Shown one piece after another: positions 25,715-35,389 of a DNA stretch of 64,000 nt. The notes below the pieces were generated by a model. The model searched no databases and was not told the origin of the DNA. It saw only the letters and a list, made by a program, of their open reading frames with translations. The stretch is from assembly GCA_947507155.1 (NCBI GenBank), contig CANNOC010000010.1:20857-84856 (forward strand). The letters run 5' to 3'. The position numbers and the translations under genes are program-made. Origin of the DNA: an uncultured Collinsella sp. GTDB taxonomy: Bacteria; Actinomycetota; Coriobacteriia; Coriobacteriales; Coriobacteriaceae. Each line of letters begins with the position of its first letter. Position 1 is the stretch's first letter.

Positions 25715-26239
25715 ATGTCGGACGATCTTCATCAAACCACGTCGGGCAAGCGCCGCGACGTTATTAGCTGGGACGAGTTCTTTATGAGCGTAGCCATCGC
25801 CGCGCAGCGCCGCAGCAAGGATCCCAACACGCAGGTGGGCGCGTGCATCGCCAGCACCAACCACCGCATCCTTTCGGTGGGCTACAACGGTACGCCCTCG
25901 GCACTCAACGACGACTTTTTCCCGTGGGGCACGAGCGATGACCCGCTGCAGGACAAGCACAACTACGTGGTCCATGCCGAGGCCAACGCCGTGCTCAACT
26001 ACCGCGGCTCGCTCAAAGACCTTGAGGGTTCCACGGTCTACGTCACGCTGTTCCCGTGCCACGACTGCGCCAAGATTTTGGCGCAGGTGGGCGTGGGCGA
26101 GGTTGTCTACCTAGACAACAAGTACGCCGACACCGACGACGGCCGCATCAGTCGCCGCATTCTCGACTCCTGCGGCATCAGCTACCGCCAGGTCATCGTC
26201 GATGTCCACATTGGCACCGGGGAACAAACTCAGCAGTAG
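25715..26239 (+). CDS. dCMP deaminase / ComEB-like
   Basis: SWDEFFMSVAIAAQRRSKDPNTQVGACI, HAEANAVLNY, TLFPCHDCAK. Confidence 0.9.
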   Translation: MSDDLHQTTSGKRRDVISWDEFFMSVAIAAQRRSKDPNTQVGACIASTNHRILSVGYNGTPSALNDDFFPWGTSDDPLQDKHNYVVHAEANAVLNYRGSLKDLEGSTVYVTLFPCHDCAKILAQVGVGEVVYLDNKYADTDDGRISRRILDSCGISYRQVIVDVHIGTGEQTQQ

Positions 26240-26272
26240 CGGCAGCGTGCGCTAGCGCCGGGCGTCGGCAAA

Positions 26273-26302
26273 AGCAGCCAAAAAGCCCGTCCCAAATTGA
26301 CT
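26273..26302 (-). repeat. Dispersed repeat R2 copy (reverse orientation)
   Basis: agcagccaaaaagcccgtcccaaattgact is the reverse complement of the R2 core. Confidence 0.6.
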
Positions 26303-26413
26303 GCTCGTGAAAGTCGTGTCCGCGCGCATGGACGGCTCGTGAGCGGGTACACGGCTGTAGTAACATAGCTCTGTCCGCGGGCGCGCCCGCGTTATTGTGA
26401 GAAAGGAGCCCCT

Positions 26414-26692
26414 GTGGCTGTTAACGAAGAGCTGCTTAAGAAGGTTCTTGAGGAGATCCGCCCCAACCTGCAGGCCGACGGCGGCGATATGGAGTATGTG
26501 GGTGTCGACGACGAGGGCGTCGTCAAGCTGGAACTGCAGGGCGCCTGCGCCGGCTGCCCTATGAGCGCACTGACCCTGTCCATGGGTATCGAGCGTATCC
26601 TCAAGGAGCACGTACCCGGCGTTACCCGTGTCGAGCAGGTCAATGCCTCCGGCGAGACCGAGGACCTGTACGACGAGTACGCGCCGTTCTAA
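26414..26692 (+). CDS. NifU C-terminal (Nfu) domain Fe-S scaffold protein
   Basis: IRPNLQADGGDMEYVGVDDEGVVKLELQGACAGCPMSALTL with CxxC; GTG start. Confidence 0.93.
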   Translation: MAVNEELLKKVLEEIRPNLQADGGDMEYVGVDDEGVVKLELQGACAGCPMSALTLSMGIERILKEHVPGVTRVEQVNASGETEDLYDEYAPF

Positions 26693-26801
26693 GATGCGAA
26701 AGCTGCGGACGGCGTACTCCGCATAGACGTTACGCCCAAATATGCGGCTGCGAGCGAAAGGCCCGCGGCCGCATTTGTATGTAGGGAGTAGGAGGGTCGA
26801 C

Positions 26802-27623
26802 ATGCTCAACGACCTCTACCATATGCTTGATCCCGTCGCGATTTCGGCGGGGCCCATCACCATCTACTGGTACGGCTTGGCCTACGTGGTCGGCGCTCTG
26901 CTCACGGCGGTCGTCATGTATCGCACGCAGCGTCGCTGGGGTTTCGACATTACGGTCGACGACCTGACGAGCGTCGTGGTCGGTGTGGTCTTTGGCCTTA
27001 TCATTGGCGCCCGCCTGTTCTACGTCATTTTCTACGGCGACGGCTACTACTGGGCGCATCCGCTCGAGATCTTTGCCACCAACGAGGGCGGCATGAGCTT
27101 TCATGGCGGCCTGGTGGGCGGCATCATCGGTGGCGCGCTCGTGTGCCGTATGTACAAGCTCGATGCCTGGACTTTGGCAGACCTTGCGGTCATCGGTGCT
27201 CCGCTGGCCCTGTGCCTGGGGCGCTGCGCCAACTTTGTCAACGGAGAGCTGTGGGGCAAGCCGACCGATTTGCCCTGGGGCGTGATCTTTGGCGGTACCG
27301 CGGGCGATATGCCGCGTCATCCCTCCCAGCTCTACGAGGCATTCCTAGAGGGCATCGTGCTCTTCTGCATTCTGCAGGTGCTCAGCCGCAAAAAACCGCT
27401 GCTGCCCCAGGGCACGTTTATGGGCGTGTTTGTGATGGGTTACGGCATCGTCCGCTTCCTCATTGAGTTTGTGCGCGTGCCCGATGCCCAGCTGGGCTAT
27501 CTGCTGGGCGGCGTCATCACCATGGGTCAGCTGCTGAGCCTGCCGCTCGTAATCGCAGGACTGGCGCTCATCATCTTCGCCCGACACCGCAATCGCCCCC
27601 AGCGCATCTACCTCGACGCCTAG
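26802..27623 (+). CDS. lgt: Prolipoprotein diacylglyceryl transferase
   Basis: ITIYWYGLAYVVGALLTA, GGMSFHGGLVGGIIGG, LGRCANFVNGELWGKPTDLPWGVIF, PRHPSQLYEA. Confidence 0.95.
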   Translation: MLNDLYHMLDPVAISAGPITIYWYGLAYVVGALLTAVVMYRTQRRWGFDITVDDLTSVVVGVVFGLIIGARLFYVIFYGDGYYWAHPLEIFATNEGGMSFHGGLVGGIIGGALVCRMYKLDAWTLADLAVIGAPLALCLGRCANFVNGELWGKPTDLPWGVIFGGTAGDMPRHPSQLYEAFLEGIVLFCILQVLSRKKPLLPQGTFMGVFVMGYGIVRFLIEFVRVPDAQLGYLLGGVITMGQLLSLPLVIAGLALIIFARHRNRPQRIYLDA

Positions 27624-27695
27624 CCACCACATGCCACCACAAGGGGGACAGGCACCTTTGTGGTGGTTTTGCCGGGCAACGATGACAGAACCGTA

Positions 27696-27742
27696 ACGTT
27701 TCCCCAGATAAAACCTGCCAAAATAAACCTGTCCCTTTTTGG
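27696..27742 (-). repeat. Dispersed repeat R1 copy (reverse orientation)
   Basis: acgtttccccagataaaacctgccaaaataaacctgtccctttttgg; reverse complement matches 58217-58263 and 32585-32631. Confidence 0.8.
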
Positions 27743-27769
27743 CAGGTTTCTAGAAAGGCTATTCGGACT

Positions 27770-29953
27770 GTGAAGGATTCCGACCTCTCCGCAACGGCTG
27801 CGCGCGACGCCGCCCGCATCGTTTGGTTTAAGCGCTATCCCGCCAAACAGACGCTCATCGCATTTTTGCTCGCCCTGCTGGCGACCACGGCGTTTTCCAT
27901 CGATCCCGCCCCGGTGTCGAGCAACGCGGTCCTGGCGATCGACCCCAAGGCGACGGGCACGCTCTACGTGTGCTACGAGGTACTTCTCTCGTTTGCCGGC
28001 CATACCGACGCAGTGATGCTGCTCGCGCTTGCCTGCTTGCTCACGCTGCCGTTTCGCTATGTGTTCTTTGGCCGCGGTGACGCTTGGCGCCCGTCGGTCG
28101 TGCTGCCATCGCTGTTCTTTGCCGTTTGCATGGTGTTCGGCCGTAGCTACGACCTTGCCGATTCGGCAGAGATTGTGCTGGGCGACAAGGCACGCGTTAT
28201 CTGCGCCTGGATTGGCGGCGCGGGCTGGATGCTTCTGGCGATTGTGGCCTTCTATCTGGCTTTTGAGTTTTTGGATTGGTTGAGCTCCCGCCGCATTCCG
28301 TTTTCGGAGACCCACTTTGGCCGCGTGTGGCGTGTTGCCCACGCCGTGCTCTCGGTCCATCCCTTTGTCGGGCCGTTTCTTGTGCTCATGATTGCCTGGG
28401 CGCCCACGCTTATCGCCTCGCTGCCCGGCCTCTTTATGGGAGATACGGGCGCGCAGATCCGCCAATGGTTCAACTATCCCAACGGCACGAGCGACTACCT
28501 GCGTCTGCTCAATCCCAATGTGTTGCTCAACGGACATCACCCCGTGGTGCACACGGCTATCATCGGTTCGTGCGTCCAGCTGGGGCTTTCACTGTTCAAC
28601 AGCGCCAACGCAGGTCTTGCCATCTACACCTGCGCTCAGTTCGTCATTACGGCCGCCTGTATGGCCTATTCCATCTCGTCGCTGCGCAAGCTAGGCGTGA
28701 GCCTGCCGGTCCGCGGCGTGATCTTGCTGTTCTTTGTGTTTATGCCCATGTTCTCCAACTACGCGGCCCTGCTTACCAAAGATGTGCTGTTTGCCGACGC
28801 GTTTTTGGTGCTGTTGGTGCAGACCGTGAAGCTTGTGGCATGCGGCCTGCCCCGTCGCGATGCCAATGCCGAGCGTGCGGGCGAACAGAGGCCCGTGCTC
28901 TTTGTGCGCCATGACTGGCTGCTGCTCGCTATGGGCGCCATGGGTTCCACGTTTCTGCGCAACGGCGGCCTGGTGTTTCCCCTGGCGGCATGCGTAATCG
29001 CGGCGGCGTTTTGCGCATGGGACGCGCACGTGGCTCGTCGTGCAGCCAAGCAGGCTGGTGCTGCGCCTTCGGGCACCACCCCGCGTTTCCGCTGGGTGGG
29101 AGTTCTTGCGGTGCTTGCACTCTGCCTTGCCTCTAATATGTACTTCACCAAGGTCTTTATGCCGGCACATGACATCACGCCTGGTTCCAAGCGCGAAATC
29201 CTCTCGATTCCGTTCCAGCAGACGGCTCGTTTTGTCCAAAAGCACGACGGCCTCAACTCGGGCGTCAACCCCACGGTTAAGGAGGACGGCACCATCGTGG
29301 AGGCTCCTTGCGACGGCTTGGTGACCGACGAAGAGCGTGCCGTGATCGACCGTGTGCTCAAGTACGAGAATCTGGGCCGCCGTTACAACCCGGATAAGTC
29401 GGACGCCGTCAAAAATTGCTTTAACGAGTACGCCTCGCAGGAGGACATCAAGGCCTATTTTGAGGTGTGGGCCCAGATGTTCAAAAAGGATCCCGAGTGC
29501 TATATCTCGGCGCTCATCAATAACTACTACGGCTACTTTTATCCGAGTGCCCGCGATGCGTGGGTCTACAGCACGGCGCGCAGTGCCGAGATTATGGCGA
29601 AGCCCGATAACCTTAAGTACTTCGACTTCCATCCGGTCGATAGCAAGGTCGTGCGCTGGTGCGACCACCTGATTAACCTGTACCGCGTGGCGGTGCAGCG
29701 CATCCCGTTTATCTCGCTCACCATGAGCTCGGCCACCTACGTGTGGATCATGATCGTCGTGGTGGTCTACCTGTTGCGCCGCCATTCGTGGCGCGCGCTG
29801 GCCATCTGGATACCGCTGCTGGGCGTGCTCGCCGTGTGCCTGATCGGCCCATGTAACGGATCGACCTATATGCGCTACCTGTATCCGGTCATCGACTGCA
29901 TGCCTTTTGCCGTCGGTGCCACGATCACCCGCAGCGACCTCCTCTGGACCTAG
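27770..29953 (+). CDS. Large multi-pass membrane protein, DUF6020-like
   Basis: GLFMGDTGAQIRQWFNYPNGTSDYLRLLNPNVLLNGHHPVVHTAIIG...FFVFMPMFSNYAALLTKDVLFADAFLVLLVQ; many hydrophobic segments. Confidence 0.65.
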   Translation: MKDSDLSATAARDAARIVWFKRYPAKQTLIAFLLALLATTAFSIDPAPVSSNAVLAIDPKATGTLYVCYEVLLSFAGHTDAVMLLALACLLTLPFRYVFFGRGDAWRPSVVLPSLFFAVCMVFGRSYDLADSAEIVLGDKARVICAWIGGAGWMLLAIVAFYLAFEFLDWLSSRRIPFSETHFGRVWRVAHAVLSVHPFVGPFLVLMIAWAPTLIASLPGLFMGDTGAQIRQWFNYPNGTSDYLRLLNPNVLLNGHHPVVHTAIIGSCVQLGLSLFNSANAGLAIYTCAQFVITAACMAYSISSLRKLGVSLPVRGVILLFFVFMPMFSNYAALLTKDVLFADAFLVLLVQTVKLVACGLPRRDANAERAGEQRPVLFVRHDWLLLAMGAMGSTFLRNGGLVFPLAACVIAAAFCAWDAHVARRAAKQAGAAPSGTTPRFRWVGVLAVLALCLASNMYFTKVFMPAHDITPGSKREILSIPFQQTARFVQKHDGLNSGVNPTVKEDGTIVEAPCDGLVTDEERAVIDRVLKYENLGRRYNPDKSDAVKNCFNEYASQEDIKAYFEVWAQMFKKDPECYISALINNYYGYFYPSARDAWVYSTARSAEIMAKPDNLKYFDFHPVDSKVVRWCDHLINLYRVAVQRIPFISLTMSSATYVWIMIVVVVYLLRRHSWRALAIWIPLLGVLAVCLIGPCNGSTYMRYLYPVIDCMPFAVGATITRSDLLWT

Positions 29954-30125
29954 CCCAAGATTGGCGCACTGGGGGCAGGTTGCTTTGCGCTAAGGGGCTG
30001 TATCATCATGGTGGCTTCATTTTTTTGTTTATCTCACAGGCCAGTAGGTATATCATTTATAGCGTTTGTTTATATTGCCCGAGCATCCACGCTGGGCTTT
30101 AGGTCGAAACCGATAGGAGACACGT

Positions 30126-30932
30126 ATGTCCGGACACTCTAAGTGGGCCACAACCAAGCATCGTAAGGGCGCGCAGGACGCCAAGCGTTCCGCCCTCTTC
30201 TCCAAGCTCAGCCGCAACATCACCGTTGCTGCCCGTCTCGGCGGCGACCCGCTGCCCGAGAACAACGCCAGCCTCGCCGCTGCCGTTGCCAAGGCTAAGG
30301 CTCAGTCCATGCCTAAGGACAAGATCAAGTCCGCTATCGATAAGGCCTTTGGTTCGGGTGCCGACGCCGCCGTCTACGAGAACATCGTGTACGAGGGCTA
30401 CGGTCCCGCCGGTGTTGCCGTCTACGTCGACTGCCTGACCGACAACCGCAACCGCACTGCCGCCGACGTCCGTTCCGCCTTCTCCCACGCTGGTGGCAAC
30501 CTGGGCACCTCGGGCTCCGTCGCCTTCCAGTTTGAGCGCAAGGGCCAGATCGTCGTCGCCAAGGAGATCCTGGACGAGAACGCCAAGAAGGAGACCATGA
30601 TCGCCAACGGTGCTGCCGGTGACGAGGATGAGTTTATGATGGCGATCGCCGAGGCCGGTGGCGAGGACTACGAGGACGCCGGTGAGGAGTGGATCGTCTG
30701 GACCGCCGCCAACGACGTCATGGCTGTCTCCAAGGCACTCGAGGAGCAGGGCGTCCAGGTCAAGGGCTCCGAGACCACCATGGTCCCGACCACCCCGACC
30801 GAGGTCTCCGGCGCCGACGCCAAGAAGGTTCAGCGCCTCATCGACCGTCTTGAGGAGCTCGACGACGTCCAGGACGTCTACAGCACCATGGACATGACCG
30901 ACGAGGTTATCGCTGCCCTCGAGGAGGAGTAG
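30126..30932 (+). CDS. yebC: YebC/PmpR family DNA-binding regulator / translation factor
   Basis: MSGHSKWATTKHRKGAQDAKRSALFSKLSRNITVAARLGGDPLPENNASLAAAVAKAKAQSMPKD. Confidence 0.94.
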   Translation: MSGHSKWATTKHRKGAQDAKRSALFSKLSRNITVAARLGGDPLPENNASLAAAVAKAKAQSMPKDKIKSAIDKAFGSGADAAVYENIVYEGYGPAGVAVYVDCLTDNRNRTAADVRSAFSHAGGNLGTSGSVAFQFERKGQIVVAKEILDENAKKETMIANGAAGDEDEFMMAIAEAGGEDYEDAGEEWIVWTAANDVMAVSKALEEQGVQVKGSETTMVPTTPTEVSGADAKKVQRLIDRLEELDDVQDVYSTMDMTDEVIAALEEE

Positions 30933-31001
30933 CGCCCGCACGGATTGAGCCGTGCATATCTGGGCATAATGAAGCGAGCATGCAAGCCTCGTGGAATAGA
31001 T

Positions 31002-31043
31002 GAGCCGGATCCGCGTGCATGAGGCACCGGACCCGGCTCTTTT
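31002..31043 (+). terminator. Intrinsic terminator after yebC
   Basis: gagccggatccg...ccggacccggctctttt. Confidence 0.75.
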
Positions 31044-31098
31044 ATAATGATGCGAATCGTTTTGCATTCTGTGGATCGAGATTTGAAGGGAGCGCTGC

Positions 31099-31644
31099 AT
31101 GCGCGTGCTCAAACGAGCCCTGGCGATCGTGTATCTTGCCGCCGCCGTCGTGGCGCTGGGTACGTTAGTCTGCCAGTTTTGGGGGCCATATACCTATCGC
31201 TTTATGCTGCTGATGCGCGATCCGCTGCCTCGCATCGTTGTTACGGCGTGCGGCGGTGTCGTGGCACTCGGCGTGCTCGTGGGTTTCTTCCGCCTGATGT
31301 TTGCTCGTCGCGAGCCGTCCTGTGTGCATCCGGCGGGGGAGCGCAATATCGAGGTCACGCTCGCTGCCCTCTCCTCGTGTGCTCGCACCGCGGCAGAGCG
31401 CGACGACCGAGTGATGATCGAGCATGTCGAGGCGCGCGTGCAGGGCTCCGACGAATCGCACGTCCGTTTTAAGGTCGACGCCATCGCGCTCGACGACCGG
31501 GACGTGGCTTCCCTTGCAGCCGCGATGCAGCAACGTATCGAGGAGGCCTGCGACACCATGCTCGGCACGCCGGGCACGACTGCGCGCGTTCGTTTTTTGC
31601 CGTCCAAGACTACCGTCCAGACCGTGGAGGTTTCCGGTGAGTGA
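31099..31644 (+). CDS. AmaP-like alkaline-shock membrane anchor protein
   Basis: Two N-terminal TM segments; position immediately upstream of DUF2273 and Asp23 genes. Confidence 0.55.
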   Translation: MRVLKRALAIVYLAAAVVALGTLVCQFWGPYTYRFMLLMRDPLPRIVVTACGGVVALGVLVGFFRLMFARREPSCVHPAGERNIEVTLAALSSCARTAAERDDRVMIEHVEARVQGSDESHVRFKVDAIALDDRDVASLAAAMQQRIEEACDTMLGTPGTTARVRFLPSKTTVQTVEVSGE

Positions 31645-32014
31645 TACCAATCAAGACAAGACCGTCCGCACCCCGCGCCTGACTATCGATCAGAGCGCCG
31701 CGCCGGCAGGCGAGGTCGTCGATCCTAAGGTGGAGGGTACCGAGTTACATGACGCGGTCGCCGATGATTTTGATGAGGCCATGGGTCTCATCAAGGGTAC
31801 GGGGGCAGCCATCTGGAGCTATGCCGTCCGCCATCCCAACACCACGCTTGGAGCCGTCGCTGGTTTTGTGCTCGCCGTGCTGGTGCTCACGCTCGGCCTG
31901 TGGGATACGCTCGTCATCGCTTTCTTTGTGCTGATCGGCGCCGTGATTGGCCAGATCCGCGACGGCGAGAACGGGATCGTCAACTTCTTCGGCCGTCTGT
32001 TTAGCGGCCGCTAG
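31637..32014 (+). CDS. DUF2273 family small membrane protein
   Basis: GTG start overlapping the previous gene; HPNTTLGAVAGFVLAVLVLTLGLWDTLVIAFFVLIGAVIGQIRDGENGIVNFFGRLF. Confidence 0.75.
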   Translation: MSDTNQDKTVRTPRLTIDQSAAPAGEVVDPKVEGTELHDAVADDFDEAMGLIKGTGAAIWSYAVRHPNTTLGAVAGFVLAVLVLTLGLWDTLVIAFFVLIGAVIGQIRDGENGIVNFFGRLFSGR

Positions 32015-32058
32015 CATGTATTCGACCGCCGCGTGTGCGGTGGGCATAAGGAGGAACC

Positions 32059-32580
32059 ATGGCTTTTAACACGAAGGTCGATGTGGCCGATACCGAGCTC
32101 GAGGTAGACGAGACCGTCACCGCCGAGGCCGAGGACGTAACGCTCGAGGACGAGGCGCTCGTCGAGGCCGAACCCGCCGACGATGCGGATGAGGATGATG
32201 GGGAAGCGGATGAGTCCGAGGACTCGCTGACCTATTCCAACGGTGTGATCGAGAAGATCGTCGCCATGGCCACCCGCGAGGTACCGCACGTCCTGGGCAT
32301 GAAGGGCAACCTCATGCACTTTGTGCAGGAGCAGTTTGGTGCCGAGAATCTGACCAAGGGCGTGACGGTCGAGGTCACCGATGACAATCGCGTGGTCGTC
32401 AACATCTCCGTCATCATCGAGTACGGCGCCTATGCGCCCGCGATCTTCGACGATGTCAAGGCACGTGTCACCGAGCGCCTTGCCGCGATGACCGGCCTTG
32501 AGGTGGCGGGTGTCAACCTGCGTATCGAGGACGTCATCACCCCCGAGGAGTACGAGCACCGCACCAGCCAGCACGAATAA
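32059..32580 (+). CDS. Asp23/Gls24 family envelope stress response protein
   Basis: YSNGVIEKIVAMATREVPHVLGMKGN...GVTVEVTDDNRVVVNISVIIEYGAYAPAIFDDVKARVTERLAAMTGLEVAGVNLRIEDV. Confidence 0.9.
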   Translation: MAFNTKVDVADTELEVDETVTAEAEDVTLEDEALVEAEPADDADEDDGEADESEDSLTYSNGVIEKIVAMATREVPHVLGMKGNLMHFVQEQFGAENLTKGVTVEVTDDNRVVVNISVIIEYGAYAPAIFDDVKARVTERLAAMTGLEVAGVNLRIEDVITPEEYEHRTSQHE

Positions 32581-32584
32581 CCTT

Positions 32585-32631
32585 CCAAAAAGGGACAGGT
32601 TTGTTTTGGCAGATTTTATCTGCGAAAACGT
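32585..32631 (+). repeat. Dispersed repeat R1 copy
   Basis: ccaaaaagggacaggtttgttttggcagattttatctgcgaaaacgt. Confidence 0.8.
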
Positions 32632-32789
32632 TAAACGGCCGACCGCGCAAGCAAAAGCGTGGCCGGCCGTTATTTGTATGCCCCCCCGATGTAGGCATAC
32701 CGCTCGTCTAACTAGGGGTTGCAATCGTCGCGTTCCGCGTTACCCTAATGGGCGCATTGTTTCCAAATTGTTAACGAGGGGTTGCCGTA

Positions 32790-33812
32790 ATGGCCGACGA
32801 GCACGAAACAGAAAGCAAGGCATGGGCGATTGAGGCCGCCGCGGCAGAGGCGGCATCGCGAGCTGCCGAGGAGCTACATCGTCCTCCCGTGGTGCCGATG
32901 GAGCGCGTGGTCGATCGCACCGATATCGAGCGCGGCGAGCGTGCCGGTCAAAAGCGCAGCCAGGAGCCAGGCTTCCCGCGCTTTTTCGCCGAGCTCAATC
33001 TGGGTCTGATTCTTACGGCCTTTGCCATCGTTGCGTTTAAAACCCCTAATCACTTTGCTTTTGGCGGCACCTCGGGCGTGTCGGTCATTCTGTCCACGCT
33101 GTTCCCGACCCTGCCCGTCGGTGTCTTTATGTGGATTATCAACGCGGTTCTCGTCGTCTTGGGCTTTATCTTTTTGGAACGCAAGGCAATCCTGTGGAGC
33201 GTCTTCGCCTCGTTTGCGCTGTCCGCCTATGTTTCGCTTTTCGAGCTCTTTATCCCGACCAGTGTCTCGATGACGGGCGATATGTGGCTCGACCTGTGCT
33301 TTGCCGTGATTCTGCCGGCGCTCGGCAGCGCCATCGTCTTTGATATCGGCGCCTCGACGGGCGGCACGGACATCCTCGCTATGATCCTCAAACGCCGTAC
33401 CACACTCGAGATTGGTCGCGCGCTGTTGCTGGTCGATATCGGCATCGTGACCATCGCGGCCTTTTTGTATGGTCCGCGTATCGGTCTGTATTGCGTGCTC
33501 GGCCTGTTTGCCAAGACGCTTGTGGTCGACAAGGCCATCGAGAGCATTCATCTTCGTAAGGTCTGCACGATCATTTGTTCCGAGCCCCTTAAGGTCGAGG
33601 AGTTTATCGTCAAGCATCTCAACCGTACGGCGACCATCAGTCGCGGCTACGGTGCCTTCTCGGGCAAGTGCGTGACGGTGATCATGAGCGTGCTGAGCCG
33701 TCGCGAGGCCGTGCAGCTGCGCCGTTATGCGCGCGAGGTCGATCCGGGTGCCTTTATCACGATCGTCGACAGCTCCGAGATCGTCGGCAAGGGTTTCCGC
33801 GGAACGAACTAA
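32790..33812 (+). CDS. YitT family (DUF2179-containing) membrane protein
   Basis: NHFAFGGTSGVSVILSTLFP...DIGASTGGTDILAMILKRRTTLEIGRALLLVDIGIV...KVCTIICSEPLKVEEFIVKHLNRTATISRGYGAFSGK. Confidence 0.85.
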   Translation: MADEHETESKAWAIEAAAAEAASRAAEELHRPPVVPMERVVDRTDIERGERAGQKRSQEPGFPRFFAELNLGLILTAFAIVAFKTPNHFAFGGTSGVSVILSTLFPTLPVGVFMWIINAVLVVLGFIFLERKAILWSVFASFALSAYVSLFELFIPTSVSMTGDMWLDLCFAVILPALGSAIVFDIGASTGGTDILAMILKRRTTLEIGRALLLVDIGIVTIAAFLYGPRIGLYCVLGLFAKTLVVDKAIESIHLRKVCTIICSEPLKVEEFIVKHLNRTATISRGYGAFSGKCVTVIMSVLSRREAVQLRRYAREVDPGAFITIVDSSEIVGKGFRGTN

Positions 33813-33962
33813 CGCGGACGCACTCATCAAACAATCGAAAAGCGCCTCGCGCGTTGCAAATACGTCATCTAAGAGTATTTGTCCCCACATTGGGCGATAA
33901 TGATGCCAATGACATCGTTTGCGATCCAGGTGATTCGCTCTAGATACGAAGGGATGATTTCG

Positions 33963-35267
33963 ATGTTCTGTTCGCAGTGTGGCGCTCCTATGGGCGATAA
34001 CGACAAGTTCTGCGGCGTGTGCGGTGCTCCTAATGCTGGTGCTGTAGCTTCCACCCCTCAGGGTCAGCCTCAGCAATATGTCCCTCAGCCTCCCATGAGC
34101 GCGTCCAAGGGCTGTGTGGCTCAGGCGTTTGAGGATATGACCAAGACTCCGGGCGTGCTGCAGCGCGTGTGCCAGATCGCTTTTTTGCCGGCGCTTATCT
34201 GTGTCGTGTCGGTGCTCGTGCTGTTCATCCCCGTTATCGGCGGTATTGCGGCTGCCATCGGCTTTTTGGCTGCCTACGTGGCGAGCGTATGCGGTTCGGG
34301 CTTTGGCATCGAGTGGGGTCGCGATCTGTCGCTTAAGATCGATGACGGCATGGATCGTCCGTTGATGCGTTCCACGTCGTTTGGCCTCGGAGTCTTTTCG
34401 AGCGTTATCTCGGTCGTGCTCGAGGTTATCGCTGCCATTCCCGTGATCGGTGTAGTGCTTTCGCTGGTGGAGGGCGTGGTAATTGGCGCGGCGGGCTCGT
34501 ATTCGTATTACGGCTCTTATGCGCTCGAGGCTGCGCTGTTTGGCTCGCTTGGCTTGCTCGTTCTGGCTATGATTGCCACGGCGGTCCTGGGGGTCTTCTT
34601 TAAGATGTTCGCCGACATTGCCGTGATGCACTTTGCGGTGACCGGTCGCGTCGAGAGCGCGTTTTCGCTCGATAAGGTTTGGGCGGCCTTTAAGAACAAC
34701 AAGACCAAGCTGTTCTGCGCTTCGTTCCTCCCCGAGTTTTTGACGGGCTTGGTCGCCAACGTTGTCACATGGATCTTGACGGTTGTCTTTGGCGCCATTG
34801 CCTCTGTCGGTATGTATAGCTACTACTATCGTCCTACGGGTATTGAGGCGATTGTTACCGGCGGTGGCATCACGCTTGTACTGTTCCTGGTGCTGATCGC
34901 GTTCGTCACCGTATTTCTTACGGTCTTTGGCAAGATGCTCAAGCACCGTGCCGTTGGCTATTGGGTTGCACGTTATGCAAGCGAGTGGGCCGACGAGGAC
35001 AAGGACGACGTCCTGACTTTTGTATTGCCCTTCGAGAAGAAGTCCGCTCCCTCGGGTTACAGCGCTCCGGATGTCGCGCCTGAGCCCGAGCCCAAGCCTG
35101 AGTCGGCACCTGCACCCGAGACCGCGTCTGCGCCCGAGCCCGAGCCCGAGCCTGAGCCGGCGCCTGTGCCTGAGCCGGAGCCGACACCTGCACCTGAGCC
35201 GGCGCCCGCGCCCGAGCCTGAGCCTGAGCCTGAGCCAAGTTCCGACGAGGACCCTCAGGACGAGTAG
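33963..35267 (+). CDS. Zinc-ribbon membrane protein with Pro-Glu-rich C-terminal tail
   Basis: [26 protein letters not shown] zinc ribbon; multiple TM segments; [14 protein letters not shown]...[18 protein letters not shown] tail. Confidence 0.75.
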   Translation: MFCSQCGAPMGDNDKFCGVCGAPNAGAVASTPQGQPQQYVPQPPMSASKGCVAQAFEDMTKTPGVLQRVCQIAFLPALICVVSVLVLFIPVIGGIAAAIGFLAAYVASVCGSGFGIEWGRDLSLKIDDGMDRPLMRSTSFGLGVFSSVISVVLEVIAAIPVIGVVLSLVEGVVIGAAGSYSYYGSYALEAALFGSLGLLVLAMIATAVLGVFFKMFADIAVMHFAVTGRVESAFSLDKVWAAFKNNKTKLFCASFLPEFLTGLVANVVTWILTVVFGAIASVGMYSYYYRPTGIEAIVTGGGITLVLFLVLIAFVTVFLTVFGKMLKHRAVGYWVARYASEWADEDKDDVLTFVLPFEKKSAPSGYSAPDVAPEPEPKPESAPAPETASAPEPEPEPEPAPVPEPEPTPAPEPAPAPEPEPEPEPSSDEDPQDE

Positions 35268-35317
35268 CCATGCCGCCTGCCATTTGGGGACGGGGTAGAA
35301 ATAGCGCTTGACAAATG

Positions 35318-35360
35318 AGCGGGGGCGGACGTTTCGACACGTCCGCCCCCGCTTTGCTTT
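35318..35360. terminator. Bidirectional intrinsic terminator between convergent genes
   Basis: 15-bp perfect stem agcgggggcggacgt/acgtccgcccccgct. Confidence 0.85.
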
Positions 35361-35389
35361 AGCCAGGTTGTTATGGATGGGTGTGACGA

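Noticed and set aside
32874-34946. 690-aa minus-strand ORF
   Set aside because: Antisense to the YitT-family and zinc-ribbon genes; His/Arg/Asp-rich shadow translation.
35082-35250. DNA tandem repeat / CRISPR-like array
   Set aside because: The periodicity is explained by the Pro-Glu coding tail; no spacers or direct repeats of CRISPR size.
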